Positions 45,444 through 59,300 of a stretch of DNA of 64,000 nt are shown here, in pieces (position 1 is the first letter of the stretch; the number at the start of each line of letters is the position of its first letter). The position numbers and the translations under genes are program-made. This DNA is from Chelydra serpentina (lineage: Eukaryota > Chordata > Testudines > Chelydridae), in assembly GCA_037349315.1 (NCBI GenBank), contig JBAIAC010000048.1, forward strand, positions 39,186,501-39,250,500, given 5' to 3'. The notes below the pieces were generated by a model that was given only the letters and a program-made list of their open reading frames with translations, ran no database searches and was not told where the DNA came from.

Positions 45444-48400
45444 TACTTTAACTAGGCAGGCAATTGTGCTAATGATGCTAGACTAGCCTTTGGATATGTA
45501 GTTACCGTGCTCTGAGGTACCTGAACTGCCTTGTCTTAGAGAGCACATTCTTACTTTGATATCCTGCAGCTTTGCATGCTCAGAAATGTATGAACATTAT
45601 CCATTGTAATGTAGCTGTAAACTTTTCATCATATCTATAGATACATTGGGCTTTTCTTGGTAATAAAAAGTAGTTAAGTGTTTACCTTTGCTTCCTGAAC
45701 ATCTATGGCAAGCAAGTCATGTTCATTATGAGCATGAAGTTAACTTCTTGGCTCTCGGACACATGAATAAACTAGGCAATATTCATTCTATTGTTGGTTA
45801 AGGAACTTCTTTGAGATTGAGGACCACAGTGCATTCTTTGGGATCAGTGTTAGTAACAACCCTCTATAGACCTATATATTAATTATTGTGGGACCATTCA
45901 GGCTGCTATAATTAAGGGTCTTCCTACATTTCTACTTAAGTCTCTATTTTCAGAGGTCTCAACTCTGCCCCAAATGTTTTCATTATTGCTCAGAAGGATA
46001 AAGACCCCTCTGATGATGGTGCAAACCTACAAATCACACCCTTGCATTTTTAACCTGTACCCTGCAACTCCCTCAGTGGTTCAAATGTAAGTTCTGGTGT
46101 CTCTAATTCTCCTGCTTCCCTGTCTCACACCACCATGGAGCCTTCTTATCTGACTGTAGAAAATAGGACACCTGGTCACCCTAGGCGTAAATAATGGTGA
46201 AAAGGGGCCTTCATAGAGATGAGAGGGACACAGTTAGGTCAGCAAATGAATTGTGAACGTAACTTATAGCATGCATAACTAGTTTCTATGTATTATTATT
46301 TAAGTTGTTCTAGTACCCAGAAAGACCAAGCGAGATTGCAGACCCTATGTAATAGGCATGGTACACACACATGCAAAAACATGGTCCTTGCCTTGAAGAC
46401 TTTACAATTTGATAGTGATGAGCAGACACTTCAGGTTTGTGATCAGTGTCACATTTGCCTCCTGGGCAAGCAATTTTAAGAAGACGACAATAAATCAATT
46501 AAGGGATATACATAACAATGTGAAATGCTGCAACTAAAGAGTAATGAGAACAAAGTAAGAACAAAATTAGCAAGACAAATAGGCCAAAAGAGAGAAATGC
46601 AGGCAGATGTAAAATGTCACCATGTGGAAAATTTCGTGAATCAAAATGAGTTCTCGGTTCTAGTCGCCAATAATTTAAAAGGTAAAAATGAAAATGTTGC
46701 TTTAGGTTTCAGAATATTGTACAACAATATACAACAATGTCAGACATTGTGAAGTATAAAATAAATATTTTTTTAAAAAATCTATGTAAGCTGTTGGAAA
46801 CAAAGTTATGAATTATAACGGAGGAAAAAGGGGAACGTTTAGGATTTGCAATTTCTCACCTTTTGAAATACCTTGGGATATAAATTCAAGGAAAAGAGGT
46901 GACTGGTGGGAATGGAGTAGAAGGTGGACTACAATCTGAGACTTAGAGTCAGTAAATAAAGTTCCATTTTATTTGCTGGCTATTATCGTCAGATACCCTG
47001 AGTATTTGGACGAGAAAATACTGGCTCCTTGGTGAAAATTCTTCCACACACACACACCCCTTTTTTCCTCAATTTTCTTGTGATTTCTATATATGCTGCC
47101 AGAGATGCATGATCTCTTTATTCAATTTTTTATTATAGCATTTAGGGCCTGATCCTGCCAAAGCTTGCTAACTGCCTCCCCATCTAGTTTTGGAACAAAC
47201 GTGGAACTAACACTGTAGAGACATGCTCAGATCTAGAGATTCAAATCCGAATCCCTCCTTGTCTCCTCAAATTTGAAAGGATTCAGATCCAGGGTTCTAA
47301 TTTTGGCTCATGTTTACTATAAGATAAAGCACAACTAACGGTAAAGAAACCATTTGTACATTTAAAAATGCCAAATAAGTAAACAGCTGTTGTAGTAGAT
47401 ATCTACTTTTATTTTCTATATCATTTCCTGAACTGAGAGCTTAAATTCCAAAATTATGGGATGAGATTCATGTATTTTTCAAGTGTCTGATAATTCTAGA
47501 GAAAATAATCAAACAAATTGTTAACAAGCTTTTCCTATACATTAATTTTATAGCTAACAGTTACAATATTTTATGTTTACAACTAGTGTGCTTCAATATA
47601 TTTCAGCTGTAAGAGTTCTCTGGTTTTATGTCTGCAGCATGAATGTAAAAAAGCTGGCACCCAGCACCAGGATATCAACTGCCTACTCAGAGAATGATTA
47701 ATTTAAGATAAATAGATGCTGGCTTCAGCCACGCTGATTGTATTTCCCATCCTGATGCTGCAGCATCAGTGTTTCCACTCAGAAGTTGTAAAACATATTC
47801 AGGAATCATTCTTCTCCACTCACAAACCACAATGCATCACAGATATAATCAAACTTTCTGTACTTTGTGGCTGAATTTAATTTTACTTATGCCATCAGCC
47901 TAATTTCCTTTTTATTTTAATACATAAACTTTAACCTTGCATTAATCAGATTTTTTCCAGTTTGAATTTCTTACTTTTGTATCAGATATCATACAGCCTA
48001 ACTCTAAATACAGAAGCATAATTAGACCACTTGAAACAAAGGATTACATAAATTGTAGCATAATTAAAACATACCTAATTGAAAACATCAGTAACTTGGT
48101 AATAGTCAGGCCCAAATGGTATACCCAAATGACAACATCTGCATAGAGTAAACAGAGAACTTCATGTATCTGTTTTCTACCATTAGAGATGGAATTTTCC
48201 CTGTGAAAGAAAGCAAGGTCCTGCTTCACAAATACAATGGTGCTCCCAGGACGACTCCTAAATGGGACGGGGGGTGAATATGCATTGTTAAGGAAGGGCC
48301 ATTACGAATGTAATACATCCTCTAGCCATATTACATTTCTGAAGGAATCTCTTCCGGACATGATATATTTCACTTCACCTTTGTTCTTGTCTCAGCAAGG

Positions 48401-50057
48401 GTCCCCAGTTCCCTCTCTGGTGTCAAGGCATAGGTGAGGTAGAGGAGATCCATTCATGAAGTGGACCTTGTGCATGTAGATCAAAAGGGCATAACCTGGC
48501 CCATAGGCCATAGAACTTCATGAATGTAACATGATTTGTTTTGGGACCCAGTGGAGTTCTGTTTGTTGACAAGCAGGATTTGACGTGGTTTAGATTTTCA
48601 GGGAATGGTACTGTAGGTATGGCCGTTTCTTGGTATGAGCACAGCAACAACTGGGCGCTCAGAGAAGAGAAAGAAGAGTGGGTGAACTGCTGTTTAATCC
48701 ATTCATTTTGTGTTGCATCTGAAAGACTGGAAAGTAGGCTGGAAGAATTTGTTTAGGCGAAGTTCTAGTGTATTGGAAATTTAGCCATTTCAAAATATAA
48801 TTTTGCTTTGAGAGTCTTTTCCTTTTATGGTCATCTTTGTAGATGATACCATGGCAATAGGGAAGAGTTCTCACAGCTAATTGCAGGAGTCTAACTATTT
48901 CTGTCTCGGACTGTGAACCCCTTAAATCCCTGATGAGCAGTTACTTGCATAAGTAGTTACATTGTAGTCAACAGCCCGGAGCTTCAGCTATGTGTAGGTC
49001 TATTGAAGCCCACTAGGGAAAAAGGAGATACTGTTTGCTTTCTACATTCTTAGTAAGTAATCTTCAGTTTTTATTTGTTTTCTTCAAGTGGAGCATTTCA
49101 TAAGACAAAATCTATCAAAGGATAAGTGTAAATTGTTTAAAATTTACTGTAGGAAACCCAAAACAAAAACACATATGTCCATAACTATTATGATTACAGA
49201 ACCAGAATCCACAGTTCTCACTTAAAAAACCCCAAAAAACTTTAAGTTCCAAACTTTACAGATATATTGTGTAGTTACTGACTGTAATTGGTGTTTTTAA
49301 AATATTGTATTTGTTTTTTCTTTTTTGCTAGAAAACATTTTATTTCTAGTCTGTTAATTGTTTCTGCAACAAATTCAGATTCTAGCAACTGAGAAATTGG
49401 ATGCAAAAAGCCTACTGTAGCTCAGTATCAACAGATCTGACAGAAAACTAACAGGTCAGGTTTTGGAGATAACCCCTTGAGACTTGGCAATGGTGTTAGT
49501 TTTTTGAAAAACTCCTTTGTGACAAAAAAAACCCAAAAATCATCCAACTGGCACCTAAGGGGAAAGGCTGAAAGTGATTTGTATTGGTTAATCCAAACTC
49601 TTGTTCAGTCCCAAGGGTTTTAGGGCTGTTTCAAGTTTCAGTGGCAAGAAAGATTCACACAAGTAACTCATCTCTATTATTAAAGAGATGACTTTCATAA
49701 ACACAGAAAAAAATATACACTATCATAAAGAAAAGACAGAATGGCTATGGATTCTGCTTTTGATTAAAAAAGGAGTAGTATGTGGAAGGGGGTATGCACT
49801 AGATTTAGGAACAGCACTGTTTAGGACCTGCACCTATGTTCCACATAAAACAAACATGACCATGGGGAATTTTTTTCTCTTTTAACTTTGAACATGTCTT
49901 GGAGCAGGATCTTGTATAGAATTTATGAATAACTTTGTTTTTAAACATGTAACGAGGGGCAAACTTCAAACAGTCAAGGATGAGTCACTGAAAAAGAACA
50001 AATCAGACTGAACTCACACTATAGCAACTTTCACAATTGTTGTATCAGTCAATACTA
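45444..50057. other. Mostly unrecognised; short ancient repeats
   Basis: At 46100-46200 AGGACACCTGGTCACCCTAG resembles the right end of the 13871 hAT MITE without a matching left end. At 46280-46420 ATGGTACACACACATGC and GGTCCTTGCCTTGAAGACTT belong to the ancient repeat noted at 43300. The interval 46500-50050 shows no recognisable gene or repeat and is AT-rich with many short frames. Confidence 0.4.
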
Positions 50058-50065
50058 GACTTATG

Positions 50066-50448
50066 GTGAGCTGGTCAAAAAAAATTGTCAAAACAGTTTT
50101 ACATCAGCAAATGCCACTTTGATTACACAATTTTTTTCACAAAATAGCATCAACTTTACTGGAAACAATATTCAAAAATATTGAAATGCCCGATGTAAAC
50201 ATTTTAGGAGTGGAAAGTTTTGATTTTGTTTTTAAGTTCTGAAACAACCTTTTGTTTAGAAATCTTTTATTTTATATTTAAAAAATTAAAAATGGTCAAA
50301 CCAAAACATTTTGACTGACCGAAAATGAAATATTTTTGCAATTTAATTTAGTGAAAATTTTCAAAATTATAGCTATGTCCAATTTTGAACAAAATATTCT
50401 TCAAAATATCAATTTTTCATGGGATGGAAAATTTTCTGACCAGCTCTA
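50066..50448. mobile_element. hAT-type MITE, AT-rich
   Basis: The left end is GTGAGCTGGTCAAAAAA and the right end in reverse complement is TAGAGCTGGTCAGAAAATTT. GACTTATG at 50058-50065 recurs exactly at 50449-50456, a perfect 8-bp duplication. The interior is very AT-rich with TTTTGA and TCAAAA words. No coding capacity. Confidence 0.8.
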
Positions 50449-50593
50449 GACTTATGCAATGGATCAGGTAAGAAGACTTTTAGTTGGCCAAAAAGAAAAG
50501 CAACCAAAACATCATATGTATTTTTAAAAACCATCACATTGCTTAGTGTTTGGATTCCTTGAGTAGCCCTGAGCATTTTATTTTTTATTTAAA

Positions 50594-51405
50594 CACAGAA
50601 TCATAGATTAGGGTTGGAAGATACCTCAGGAGGTCATCTAGTCCAACCCTCTGCTCAAAGCAGGACCAACAACCCCAATTAAATGATCCCAGCCAGGGCT
50701 TTGTCAAGACGGGCCTTAAACCTCTAAGGATGGAGATTCCTCCCTAGGTAACCCATTCCACTGCTTCACCACCCTCCTAGTGAAATAGTTTTTCCTAATA
50801 TCCAACCTAGACCTGCCCCACTGCAACTTGAGACCATTGCTTCTTGTTCTGTCATCTGCCACCACTGAGAACAGTGGAGCTCCATCCTCTTTGGAACCCC
50901 CTTTCAGGTAGTTGACGATTGCTATCAAATCCCACCCCACTCTTCTCTTCTGTGGACTAAGTAAGCACAGTTCCCTCAGCCTCTCCTCATAAGTCATGTG
51001 CGCCATCCCCCTAATCATTTTTGTTGCCCTCCACTGGACTCTCTCCAGTTTGTCCACACCCTTTCTGTAGTGGGGGGTCAAAAACTGGATGCAATACTCC
51101 AGTTGTGGCCTCACCAGTGCCAAATAGAGGGGAATAATCACTTCCCTCGATCTGCTGGCAGTGCTCCTACTAATGCAGTCCAATATGCTGTTAGCCTTCT
51201 TGGCAACAAGGGCACACTGTTGACTCATATCCAGCTTCTCATCTACTGTAATTCCCAGGTCCTTTTCTGCAGAACTGCCACTTAGCCAGTCAGTCCTCAG
51301 CCTTTAGAAGTGCATGGGATTCATCCGTCCTAAGTGCAGGACTCTGCACTTGTCCTTGTTGAACTTCATCAGATTTCTTTTAGCCCAGTCCTCCAACGTT
51401 AAGCG
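50594..51405 (-). mobile_element. CR1 LINE 3' region with C-terminal coding part
   Basis: This is antisense to the window. From the minus side it encodes [20 protein letters not shown], a [20 protein letters not shown] block and RATKMIRGM in a single frame (50716-51228) that stays open for 170 codons. It then passes into the canonical CR1 tail ending near 50594. Truncation is at the 5' side near 51405. It is close in sequence to the plus-strand copy at 30247 and longer upstream. Confidence 0.9.
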
Positions 51406-51409
51406 CCTG

Positions 51410-54400
51410 TGAAAAGTGCAGGATGTACAACCTCAAACTAAAATCCTCTGTTTAGTCACAGAAGAGACAACCACAGACAGCATCAGGATAGGCTTCACAG
51501 CACTGCACACCAGAGTGTCCCAGCTATGAACTTTAGGAACCACGCACATGGATGACAGGGTAGAGTAGTCCTCATGCCCATTAATTACCTGGTGAACAGA
51601 CTGCTAACAAGGCTGCCAATTAGTACCAAGTGCAGAGCTGATTTGGGGATATGAACATCTGGCCACAAGAAATTAGCCTGAAGTCAATAAGTCATTTCGT
51701 GTAAACTACCAGTCATCAGATGATGGCAACACATTTTAGCTAAGAATTTCTACTTGAATCCATGTGGGCAAGACTGACTCCATATCAAATTGCTAAAATC
51801 ATTATCAGCAAGTATTACTTAACTATGTACATGATTTTAATATTTGTTTCCCCCCCCCCCTAAAAATAGTGGAAGCTACATCTTATGACTATATAATGAT
51901 TATGGCCCATCTGGCCATGGCTCCTTGCCAATCACTGTATGAGGCAGCAGCTCCCATCCCTACCAGCCAAGATTGTCCTGCTGGCCACCCTGAACTGATG
52001 ATGCCAGGCTGTACACTTGACCGCAAGGCATGGGTCTTCTTCCTTTCCTTTCTCCTTTCACGGGACCGTGCTGGCTGGCATGCTGCATTTGGAGAATATG
52101 GAATAACAGAATTGGGTTGCTCTCCCTGCCCCCAATGCAATAAAAAACTGATGGAGCAGTCTGAGGATTCCTTTGCTTCCCTGCTACAGTTAACTACATT
52201 TTTGCCTGCCACCCACTTGAGAGTAGTTTATATGTAAAGTTTCTAAGGAGTTGGACATATACATATATTGTATGTCCTTACTGGTCAGGTCTCACTGGTT
52301 GGCATTTAAGGAATTACAGTATATTGCAACTGGTTGATGTGAAGCTCTGATATGGTCTTATGTGGAGGTCTTGAGTAGTCTTCGGGCTACTGTCACATCT
52401 CCAGGTTGGCAAGTGCTCTTTGCCAAGGATAGAAGGAATTAAGCATTTAGAAGAGATTTCTAGCTACCTCCATAACTACATCCAAAGTAGAGGGGTCAAT
52501 TATGTAAATCTACAGATCAGAGTATGTTGCTGGTAAAGCATATTGTGAAAGAAGAGGCAGACAATCTTCAACATTAATGGAACTGAATAACATTAGTGGC
52601 GTCAACAGGGTTTAACCATGGGTATAATGAAGGAAGATCTTAGTTATTTATTTTTCTTATATTCCACTCATCAACCTATGAATTCAGGGCCAAGTTCCCT
52701 GTCTTGTAATGTCTTCCAATAAAAACAGTCCTTTTATTCACACCAATAGTATACATTTTCTATATTCAGCAATAATTTCAAACAAACAAACCAAAAAAAA
52801 CCCTAATCCTGTATCTTGCTGGTGAGAAGGAAGAGGCACATCACTTTTGTAACTTTTTACTCTTGTGGAGAAAAGTGCCAATATAAGAAGCTGGATGGAT
52901 AGACAGATTGTATAGATAGACAGAAGTTAAGCTCAAACCATTAGATTATTAAATAAAAGTCAACAGTAGTTTTTATCAGTGAATGACAAGCTGCTCCTGA
53001 ATTCACTATACACGCTATGATTGTAAATACAAATTGTCTTGGCAAACATCCAGGTGACTGAGTATCAAATTCACATATATTAAAGACTATTGATTTATTT
53101 TAAAGGTGCGTGAACCTAGGTTTTTGAATTTAACTTCTATGGGTGAAGGGAAGAGAGGGGTTGTTATATTTTTAAAAAGACTGAAGTGTAGCAGTGGCAA
53201 TATGAAGCTGTGCAGTTCTGTTTTACACAGCTTCATAAACTGTAGCTCCCTGTGCAACTGTCGTTAACAATTCTACAAATTTTAAAATACTCTCTGTAGC
53301 CACACACCTTAACTGGAGTACTATGGAGTTCCATGAAGCACCATAAAATTGAAATGCCATAAAATTGCAGTCCATGGAATACAGAAAAACCTAATTGATG
53401 TGTATTTTGTTGCACAGGCATGAACATGAAACGTTAGTAGTTTTGAATTCTTATATTTTATAAAATTTCAAACTTGCCCCATCACTATTCCTTAGTATGG
53501 TCTAGTGACATAATATTTGAAGTTTTAAAGTTTAAGCCATTTTTAGTTGTGTGGGGAATAAGTCTCATTTTGTAAAATAGGAAGAATATACATTTTGCCA
53601 CGTGGCTAATTTAATAGCATGGACTATTGTGGCCAAAAAGGAGAATTTTTCCGAATGTTACAAGAGAGTGAAATTAGGGGATTATACTGAAAGTAATGTC
53701 TTCATACTAGTCCTTACTCATAAAAGTAGTTCCTTTGACTCCAAGGGGAACTACTAGCATGAATAAGTGCAAGATTGAGTCCTTATTTCTGAAAACTAAG
53801 ATACACTAATAGCAATGTAGTTTCCATATCACAAGAAATTATCACAGTTGGGAGTGTTATTAAGTGTCTGCTCTGTGAATCTGCTTACAGGGAGTTCTAA
53901 TATTAGTGGCAGAGAACTGGACGGCAGTGTAAATGGATTGGAGACATGCTGCCAGGGAGCTGATGAAGGGGAAATAAAAGTCTGAAAGCTAGTGTGAAGA
54001 CAAAGGGTCTCATACAGATGATCACGTGCCTCCCGCTGATCTCCTGAAATCTGTGGATTTGAGGGGGTCAAATCCTCTAATTGTGTGTGTATGGCAGGGG
54101 AGATAAAATCCCTCCCCCAAAAGGAAGAATTCAAAGGGAACCCCATGATGGGAACATCATCGTTTCCAGGACCTTACTTAGATTATTTTTCTGCATAGGC
54201 ACAGAGGCATAGGCCTATATTAGGATTTATATTGCAATATAAAATGCTTATTTTCTATATCCTTCATCCTATTGAAGATGGTAAGATCCTGCAATTATCA
54301 GCGTACAAAGAAAAAGATGACTGTCTTGATGTAAACAGAAAGTCTGTCGGTTGTGCATTTAACTAGCCCTGTGATTAGTAGTTTCCCAATATTCCACCAT

Positions 54401-54630
54401 CAAGAGCAGCACAGAGCTCTCTCTGGATAGCTCACCTCTAAGGCTAGCCTGATGCATGCCTATACTCTGTTTCAGATTCAGTCTGTTTTTACTCATTAAT
54501 GTTTTTATGTCAAGTGTTCTAACCATTTAAGCTGATTTTACAAACTGCTACAATTGATAACCATTAATGTCTGGATCACAAAGAAGCACCTTTTACTTAG
54601 ATTGCCAAGCAGGCCAAGGCTTTACTTAGC
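51410..54630. other. No gene confirmed; one unexplained open region
   Basis: A poly-C run is at 51850-51861. The frame 51869-52237 plus (122 codons) and an overlapping minus frame 51889-52212 are the longest open frames outside repeats, but neither shows a motif I recognise. A small imperfect palindrome lies at 53695-53785. The remainder is AT-rich. Confidence 0.4.
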
Positions 54631-54636
54631 GATGTT

Positions 54637-56335
54637 CCAGGAATATAAGAATGGCCATACTGGGTCAGACCAATGGTATGCTGTCTTCTGACAGTGGCCA
54701 ATGTCAAGTGCTTCCAAGGGAATGAACAGAACAGGCAATCAGAGGGATCCATCCTCTGTTGTCCACACCCACTATCAGAGGCTAGGGACACCCAGAGCAT
54801 GGCACTGCATCCCCTGACTATCTTGGCTAGTAGTCATTGATGGACCTATCCTCCATGAACTTATCTAACTCTTTTTTGGTCCCTGTTATAGTTTTGGCCT
54901 TCGAAACTATAATGAGTTTGACAGGTTGAGTGTCTTTTATGAAGAAGTACCTCCTTTTGTTTCTTTTAAACCTGCCAACTATTAATTTCATTGGGTGACT
55001 CCTGGTTCTTTTGTTACATGAAGGGGTAAACAACACTTTCTTATTCACCTTTCCCAAACTATTCTTGATTTTATAGACCTCTATCATATCCACCTTTAGT
55101 TTCTTTTCCAAACTTAAAAGTCCCAGTGTTTTTTTATCTCCCCTCATATGGAAGCTGTTCCACATCCTTAATCATTTCTGTTGCCATTCTCTGACCATAT
55201 TTTTCTTATCCTTTGTTTCCTGTCTACTAAGTAGTTACTGATCCATGAGAGGACTTCCCTCTTATCCCATGACTGCTTACTTTGTTTAAGAGCATTTGGT
55301 GAGGACCCTTGTCAAAGGCTTTCTAAAAGTCCAAATATAGTCTATCCACTGGATCACCCTGGTCCACATGTTTCTTGACCCTCTCAAAGAATTTACTACA
55401 TCGTTGAGACATGATTTCCCTTTACAAACACGGGTTGACTCTTCCCCAAGAAATTGTGTTCATCTAGGTGTCTGATAATTCTGTTCTTTACTATAGTTTC
55501 AACCAATTTGCCCAGTACTGAAGTTAGGCTTACTGGCCTGTAGTTGCCAGGATGGCCTCTGAAGCCTTTAAAAAAAAATCTGGTGTCACATTAGCTATCC
55601 TCCTGTCATCTGGTACAGGAGCTGATTTAAGTGATATGTAACCAATCACAGTTATTAGGTCTGCAATTTCATATCTGAGTTCCTTCAGAACTCTTGAGGG
55701 AATACCATCTCATCCTGGTGACTTATTACTGTTTAATTTATCAATTTGTTCCAAAACCACCTCTATTGACATCTTGGACAGTTCTTCAGATTTGTCACCT
55801 AAAAAGGCGGCTCAGGTTTGGGAATCTTCCTCACATCCTGTGCAGTGAAGACTGATGCAAAGAATTCATTTAGCTTCTCTGCAATGGCCTTATCTTCCTT
55901 GAGTGCTCCTCCTCATCACCTCCATAGGGGCCGACTCCGTGGGTGCTCCAGCCCCGGAGCACCCACGGGGAAAAATTGGTGGGTACGCCGCACCCACCGG
56001 TAGCTCCCCGCCCTCCCCGGGGCCCGCGCCTAGCTTACCGCAGCACCGGGCGACGTTGCGGGGCCCCGCCCCTGACGCCGGGCGACGTTGCGTCGGCATC
56101 GGGGCCCGGCGTTGGGGGCGGGGCCCGGCATCGGGGGCGGGGCACCGCAACGTTGCCTGGCGTCGTGGGCAGGGTCCCGCGACATCACCCGGCGTCGGGG
56201 GCGGGGCCTGGCGTCAGGGGCGGGGCACCGCAACGTCGCCCAGCGTCGGGGGCAGGGCCCGGCGTCAGCACCCAGAGACGCTGACGGAAGTCAGTGTCGC
56301 TGAGCACCTCAATCATCCCCTGGCCCCACTGATTG
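54637..56335 (-). mobile_element. CR1 LINE, internally deleted, with a GC-rich insertion
   Basis: On the minus strand the reverse transcriptase begins near 56335, is interrupted by the GC-rich insertion, and continues with fingers-region blocks: KLNEFFAS near 55870 and the NYRPVSLTS-type and ISNWL-type positions down to about 55200. The catalytic FADD region is missing; the sequence jumps to the C-terminal part (frame 54827-55165) at about 55165. The 3' tail includes GACCATTGGTCTGACCCAGT near 54670. It is a different CR1 subfamily from 30247 and is dead. Confidence 0.8.
55926..56302. repeat. GC-rich tandem repeat insertion with a perfect 13-bp hairpin
   Basis: CR1 sequence stops after CACCTCCAT and resumes at AGCACCTCAATC, so this block is an insertion; CACCTC on both sides may be part of a duplication. 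The left edge holds the hairpin CCGTGGGTGCTCC at 55937-55949 against 55956-55968. From 56030 to 56275 there are irregular repeats of a roughly 19-bp unit like GGCGTCGGGGGCGGGGCCC, with CACCGCAACGTTGCC and CACCGCAACGTCGCC in a higher-order pattern. It is the most CpG-dense part of the window. Open Gly/Ala/Arg/Pro-rich frames in several phases are artefacts of it. Confidence 0.8.
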
Positions 56336-59300
56336 TTTGGCAGGCTGGGGCAACATCTGTGTTCATGGAGCTGAGAGCTGGATTTGCCCCCTCATTACTT
56401 AGTTTTTTTATCCAGACTTCATAAATATTTCCAACTTAGTGCCAGTGAATCCACCACACCTGCTTAAAGTGGCCAGACATCACAATTTATGGGGAATGTC
56501 CCAGGTTTTGAGGGACCACTCCAGTTTCAGTATAACCCTGGGATATAGTCATCTGTCTTTGCCTGCTTAGCTGTTTGAACCTCCACTAGTGCTGCCATGC
56601 TGTAAGCATTTTTGAAAGCCAGGCAGTAGCTAGTCCTCATCTCTGCTCCTGGCTTCCAAAAACTGCAATGGGGAACTGACACTGACTGTCAACTGGACAA
56701 CAGAGAGCTATGAAGATGTGTCCCAATTGCCAGTATTCTGAGATGTTTGGGTCATCACTACTGCAGCAGGAAGAATCCTGGGTCTGCTAATGTAGGAGAG
56801 TGGAAAGCAGAACTGCCTGAGGGAAGGGAATGGGGAAAGAAAAGGGAAATGGAAGGAAGAACTGGGGTAAGGGAAGAAAAAGAGCAGGAAACAGAAAAAG
56901 AGGAGAGGAGAAGGAGGAAGAAAAAAGAACAACATGTGAAGGTCCTGGGTTTTGTTTGCAAAGTAAGGTTACTCTGCAACTGCTGGAGGTGGGAGGCCAC
57001 CTCCAAGGTTATACTTATGCAGCATTCCACTGGTTCTAAAATAGATATCACAGAGAAATGAAAGATGTGGAAAACAGACTCTCAGATATGGAACGGCAGT
57101 ATATTGTCACTCTCTCCCTAGAGAGAGCCAATAAACTAGATTCCAATTGGAGCCAGAAATGGGAATCACTGCATCAGTATGGATCCAGGTTGGCCCTCCC
57201 ACACCAGCTGGGACAGCTGTGTATGCGATTCTTACACCAACAACCACCAGGGTCTACACTGACAGCTGGGAGCAGCAGCTGTTACACCAACATGACTCTG
57301 GCTAATCTCCCCCACCAGTTAGGATAGGGACAACACACTCTCAGGAGGAGTTTGATGAATCTGTAGATAGGAGATAATTGGGGTAGGAGGAGATATAGCA
57401 GAAGCAGGATTTGTTGTCTTAGGGAATAAAGGGTGCTCTGGGACAGGGACTCTTTCTCTTAAAAGATCATCATTCCAACCTCTTCTTCAGATTACACAGG
57501 CTGAATACTGTGCTATGCTATCAACACTGTGTATATTCAGGAACAAAGTCTGAATGCTTTAGCAAAGTGAAGCTTTAGTTTGTTGCCTCCATCCTTGGTT
57601 ATGATGATGACAGTGTGTTTGTGTAAATGGGAAAACAAATCAACTGATTCTTCAGATCCATGCATATACCTCTTTAAAACAGGTGCATCCCTAAGTCACA
57701 GGGTTTGTCACTAGCCCTGTGAGAAACTTTATCTGAGCCCTTAGCTAATATTGACAGCACATCATTGGTGCTCTTTATGGTACATCGTGGGTTAGGGAGA
57801 ACAGTGCAGCAGCAACAGCTGACCTTCTCCAAAGGGTGTGAAGAAGAAATGAAAATTGCATACAGAAAATTTGCACACAGTGATCTAAGTGGAACATTCC
57901 CTCCCCTTTGTAAATCATATAGGGATCCATTCATCTGTGCTTCCTATAGGCTAGTAGTTTAACTCAACTTGGATCTCATGATTCTCATGAAAATCTAGTC
58001 TAGTATGTTAGAGCCAATAAAGATCTTATACATGCAGATCAGTTCTTGGGTCCTGCTCAATCCAGAGTAGGAGATCTTGGTCTGCTTCAAAACTTTCTAC
58101 TCTCTACAGGGATTTAAGGATAAATATTACTGTGGAATGCAGAATTAACACATCATATTCATTTTACACTGTATTTGCTTAGGGATGAATAGTGCAAATT
58201 AACGTCTTAATTTTGCTCCCAATAACGTCAACAAGAGTTTTGCCATTGATTTAAATAGAGGTAGGAGTGGGCTGTATAATTTATACTAACCAGTTCAAGC
58301 TATGTGACTGGAACGCAGAAAGTTCTTGATTTCTGCTGACTAAGTAGAATGAAAATATTTTTTTTATGTAATACAGGAATAATACAAAAAACAGTCTCAC
58401 TGGGACCTTTAGGTGCTATCACAGGACAAGCAATATTATTAAACTCCTGCCAAAGTCTTTACCTGTTGGCCTAAAAGTAAATACAGGTGTGTAAGTTACT
58501 TTCTGGAGGACAATGTCAGTCAGATACAGAAATTACTTTCAGAGCATTTCAGTATTCCAAGTGCTAAAGTATTATTAGTAGTATATACAGTTACAGTAAT
58601 AATACCTGGCATTTATATAGCATTTATATAGCACTTGTCATCTTCATGTTGCTTTGCAACCATTAACTAGTAAACCCTCACAACACCTCTGTGAATCCCA
58701 TTGATTTCAAGGAGCATAATCTTTGGCAAGTCACGTGTAAAAGTATAATTAGACAGGCCAAGAAATAATTAAGAGCAACTAGCAAAGGACTCAAAAATTA
58801 ACAGCAATTGTTTTTAAGTACATCAGAAGCAGGAAGCCTGTGAAGGGGGTGGAGGTGGGATTTAGGAGGAGGGGTTGTAAAGGGTGCACATCCCCTATGC
58901 AGCAAAGTGCCTAGCACCAGGTGTATTCCTGCATGGTAGTGCAAAGAGTGCAGAAAGGCAAAAAGGGGGGCCTGGACAGGTCAGAGCATTCACAGCTCTA
59001 GTGTCTCCAGTTCTCCCACACATGGCAAGATCCATAGTGGGCTATTTAAGCCATAGAACTGAAGTAGCCTTCACAAACGAGATGCAGAGCCACTCTGGGT
59101 GCTGGGTAGAGAGGAAAACAGATACTCTGCAGTGATAAATGCCAAGCCTTTTACTTCATCCAAGTGCAGGATCCCAACATTGGGCCCTTAAAATGTAAAA
59201 TGCCCTCTCCAGTCTCCTTACAGATAATGGCTGTTGGTGAGTCCCTGCTACATATTCTGTAAAGGAGAATGATCAGAGGGCAAGATGAGCTTAGAACTCT

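Noticed and set aside
55890..56424. A 173-codon Gly/Ala/Arg/Pro frame and several overlapping ones
   Set aside because: They span the GC-rich minisatellite insertion inside CR1; multiple frames are open simultaneously.
56470..56760. A MITE suggested by GTGGCCAGACATCACAATTT
   Set aside because: No matching right terminus or target duplication could be found.
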